Source of the DNA: Marinobacter sp. CHS3-4
GTDB lineage: Bacteria > Pseudomonadota > Gammaproteobacteria > Pseudomonadales > Oleiphilaceae
DNA length: 64,000 bases
NCBI RefSeq assembly: GCF_030053415.1
Contig: NZ_JASGBJ010000001.1
Location: 496,001 to 560,000 of the forward strand
Reading direction: 5' to 3'
Positions 62,166 through 64,000 of the stretch are shown piece by piece. The stretch's first letter is position 1. Every line of letters begins with the position of its first letter. Below the pieces are notes generated by a model. It was not told the DNA's origin. It was given only the letters and a program-made list of their open reading frames with translations, and searched no databases. Made by a program: the position numbers and the translations under genes.

Positions 62166-63869
62166 TCAGTCTACTACAGGTGTCGCTCTGTCGATAATGC
62201 GGGCAACGTCCAGGCCTGACGGCAGGTTACCGAAATTCAGGCCGCCACTGTGTTCCAGGCGGGAAGCACAGAATGCATCAGCGACGGCCGGGTCAGAATG
62301 GCGCAGCAACAGCGACGCCTGCATCAGCAGTGCCAGCCGGTCGACCAGGTTACGTGCCCGGTACTGGAAGTCACTGACGTCGGTAAAATCGTTCTGAAGT
62401 TGCGTCATGAAACGGTCAAAACGAACGTCTGAACCTTTGGCCACTTCGGCTTCGCTGAAAAACGCCTCCAGTGCCTGAGGCTCTTTTTGCAAAGCACGCA
62501 GGGTGTCCAGGCACTGAACATTACCGCTGCCTTCCCATATAGCGTTCACCGGGGACTCGCGTAACAGACGAGGCATGATGCAGTCTTCCATCACGCCGCT
62601 GCCGCCGATGCACTCCATGGCTTCGTAGGCATGGTTCGGTGTGCGTTTGCAGATCCAGTACTTGCCAACCGGGGTTGCCAGTCGAGCCAGCAAACGCTCC
62701 TGTTCCAGGTGTTGATTGTCCAGGGCGCGGGCAACTCGCATGGTGAAGGTCAGCGCGGCCTCACTTTCCAGGGCCAGATCGGCCAGTACGTTCTGCATCA
62801 ACGGTTGCTGGTTCAGACGCTGACCAAAGGCGCTGCGATGTCTGCAGTGGTGGGTGGCCTGGGCAACGGCCTGGCGCATGCCGGCAGAGCTGCCGATCAT
62901 GCAATCGAATCGGGTCATGGCGACCATTTCAATAATCGTTGGCACGCCCCGGCCTTCCTCGCCGACCATCCAGGCGAGGGCGCCCCGCAATTCCGCTTCG
63001 CTGGACGCATTGGCCACGTTCCCCATTTTGTTTTTCAGGCGCTGGACCTGCCAGGGGTTCTTGGTGCCGTCCGGGCGCCAGCGAGGCATCAGGAAGCACG
63101 ACAGCCCATTGTCGGTTTGGGCCAGTACCAGGAAGGCGTCGCACATGGGGGCGGAAACAAACCACTTGTGCCCTACCAACTCGTAGGCCTGTCCGGGGCC
63201 GGTCTGTCCCACCGGGTAGGCGCGGGTGGAATTGGCGCGAACGTCGCTGCCACCCTGTTTTTCAGTCATGGCCATGCCAATGGTCACGGATTGCTTTTCG
63301 CCGTCAGGGCGGTTATCCGGATCGTACTCGTTGGCCAGGATTTTCTGCTCCCAGAGGGCGGCCAGCTCTGGTTGTTTCCGGATCGAGGGAACGGCTGCGA
63401 ATGTCATGGTGATCGGGCAGCAATGGGCAGCCTCCACCTGAGAGTGGAGATAATATTTGGCGGCTCTGATCGCATGGGCACCCTGGCCGGGATTGGACCA
63501 GGGGCTGCTGTGCAGGCCTTCGGCCATCGCGGCCTTCATCAACTGGTGATAGGCCGGGTGGAAATTCACCTGGTCAATCCGGTGTCCGAACCGGTCGTGG
63601 GTATCAAACATCGGCTTGTTGGCGTTGGCCTGAAAGCCAAGCTCGATGGTGCTCGCCATTCCCGTCCATTCACCAAATCGTTTCAGGTCGGTGACGGCCG
63701 ATGCGGCGCCCTCTCGGGCGACTGCTTCCTGCAGCGCCGTGTCCTGGGTAAACGGGTTATAGTTTTCCAGTGCGGGGGGCTGGTTGAACACCTCGTGCGT
63801 GTTGGCATAGTCAGACACGCCGTCGTGGCGAGGGTTGGCAGAATCTGGCACTGGCTGGCGGGCGTTCAT
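62166..63869 (-). CDS. Acyl-CoA dehydrogenase, AidB-like
   Basis: A 567-residue flavoprotein of the acyl-CoA dehydrogenase superfamily, with the long AidB form (E. coli 541). N-terminal HEVFNQPPALENYNPFTQD is the AidB signature, then MTEKQGGSDVRANST for flavin contact, and KRTPNHAYEAMECIGGSGVMED with the usual Glu of the active site. In E. coli AidB binds DNA and is linked to alkylation damage, with weak isovaleryl-CoA dehydrogenase activity; a lipid-related role is as likely here. ATG 63869 has GGAGG 5 nt upstream, which overlaps the stop of the previous gene. Confidence 0.9.
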   Translation of the reverse strand: MNARQPVPDSANPRHDGVSDYANTHEVFNQPPALENYNPFTQDTALQEAVAREGAASAVTDLKRFGEWTGMASTIELGFQANANKPMFDTHDRFGHRIDQVNFHPAYHQLMKAAMAEGLHSSPWSNPGQGAHAIRAAKYYLHSQVEAAHCCPITMTFAAVPSIRKQPELAALWEQKILANEYDPDNRPDGEKQSVTIGMAMTEKQGGSDVRANSTRAYPVGQTGPGQAYELVGHKWFVSAPMCDAFLVLAQTDNGLSCFLMPRWRPDGTKNPWQVQRLKNKMGNVANASSEAELRGALAWMVGEEGRGVPTIIEMVAMTRFDCMIGSSAGMRQAVAQATHHCRHRSAFGQRLNQQPLMQNVLADLALESEAALTFTMRVARALDNQHLEQERLLARLATPVGKYWICKRTPNHAYEAMECIGGSGVMEDCIMPRLLRESPVNAIWEGSGNVQCLDTLRALQKEPQALEAFFSEAEVAKGSDVRFDRFMTQLQNDFTDVSDFQYRARNLVDRLALLMQASLLLRHSDPAVADAFCASRLEHSGGLNFGNLPSGLDVARIIDRATPVVD

Positions 63870-63871
63870 GT

Positions 63872-64000
63872 TTACCTCCGGTTGCCAGTCAGCCCCTGCA
63901 TGCAAAAATCAATGATGGAGTCGACCAGCGGATGACTGTCGTTATTTTCTCCCGGGTTGGCCGCTTCCACCATGGATGGTGACAATGGGCCTACCAGGCT
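63872..64000 (-). CDS. C-terminal end of an unidentified protein (cut by window end)
   Basis: On the minus strand a frame is open from the window edge to TAA at 63872-63874, encoding 42 residues ending SIIDFCMQGLTGNRR. The Shine-Dalgarno GGAGG of the AidB-like gene overlaps its last codons, so the two are one operon. The ending, with an amphipathic helix of the type IIDFCMQGL, resembles the tail of TetR/AcrR-family regulators, which often precede acyl-CoA dehydrogenase genes; this is only a guess from a short stretch. Confidence 0.6.
   Translation of the reverse strand, partial: SLVGPLSPSMVEAANPGENNDSHPLVDSIIDFCMQGLTGNRR

Noticed and set aside
62631-63935. A 434-codon open frame on the plus strand, with similar long ones at 24985-25980, 39783-40766 and 54413-55387
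   Set aside because: Each is antisense to a clear conserved gene (AidB-like dehydrogenase, mscS, ilvD, EAL protein) and has low-complexity or His/Gln-rich translation typical of shadow frames.

Overview
The window is an ordinary, gene-dense chromosomal segment of a marine gammaproteobacterium. The protein families and gene order point to Marinobacter or a close relative; this is inferred from recognition, and no database search was possible. About 60 protein genes are supported, on both strands, with short gaps. No rRNA, tRNA, insertion sequence, prophage or CRISPR array was seen. Two genes are cut by the window ends: a cytochrome c at the left and an unidentified C-terminus at the right.

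Layout. 1-10 kb: cytochrome c tail, ppnN, thiI, an acetylpolyamine amidohydrolase-like enzyme divergent from gabD, a porin plus small periplasmic binding protein pair, and uvrD. 10-12.4 kb: a long inverted repeat, then a GAPDH-arsJ pair for arsenate export as 1-arseno-3-phosphoglycerate. 12.4-16.7 kb: modABC, an MFS transporter and yciA. 16.8-22.4 kb: pstS-pstC-pstA-pstB-phoU. 22.4-27.9 kb: HIT protein, ubiF, ybaK-like, mscS, mnmH and a protein lysine methyltransferase-like gene. 27.9-28.3 kb: a non-coding stretch that reads on the minus strand as a CsrB/RsmZ-type regulatory RNA. 28.3-45.7 kb: vanZ-like, cysZ, rapA, fadE, crcB, csp, a secreted dienelactone hydrolase, ald, GST, Yip1, ilvD, pbpG, a one-domain asparaginase, rsuA, ydjM-like and mltB. 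45.9-51.1 kb: a response regulator, phoR, phoB, ubiA, ubiC and hpt. 51.3-64 kb: rubredoxin and its reductase, tesB, a GGDEF/EAL protein, a flavodoxin, a diguanylate cyclase, a Pit phosphate transporter, panP, DUF503 and an AidB-like acyl-CoA dehydrogenase.

Themes. Phosphate dominates: Pst transporter, PhoU, PhoBR and Pit are all present, and I see PhoB-box direct repeats ahead of pstS, phoB and, most clearly, the GAPDH-arsJ operon. That last site suggests arsenate export is switched on together with the high-affinity phosphate uptake that lets arsenate in. Other genes fit an aerobic, lipid- and alkane-using marine heterotroph (fadE, AidB-like, tesB, yciA, rubredoxin/reductase) with ubiquinone synthesis (ubiA, ubiC, ubiF). 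The most notable unannotated element is the CsrB-like RNA at 27886-28089: 14 GGA motifs in about 200 nt, an intrinsic terminator, a -10 box and an upstream GacA-type dyad.
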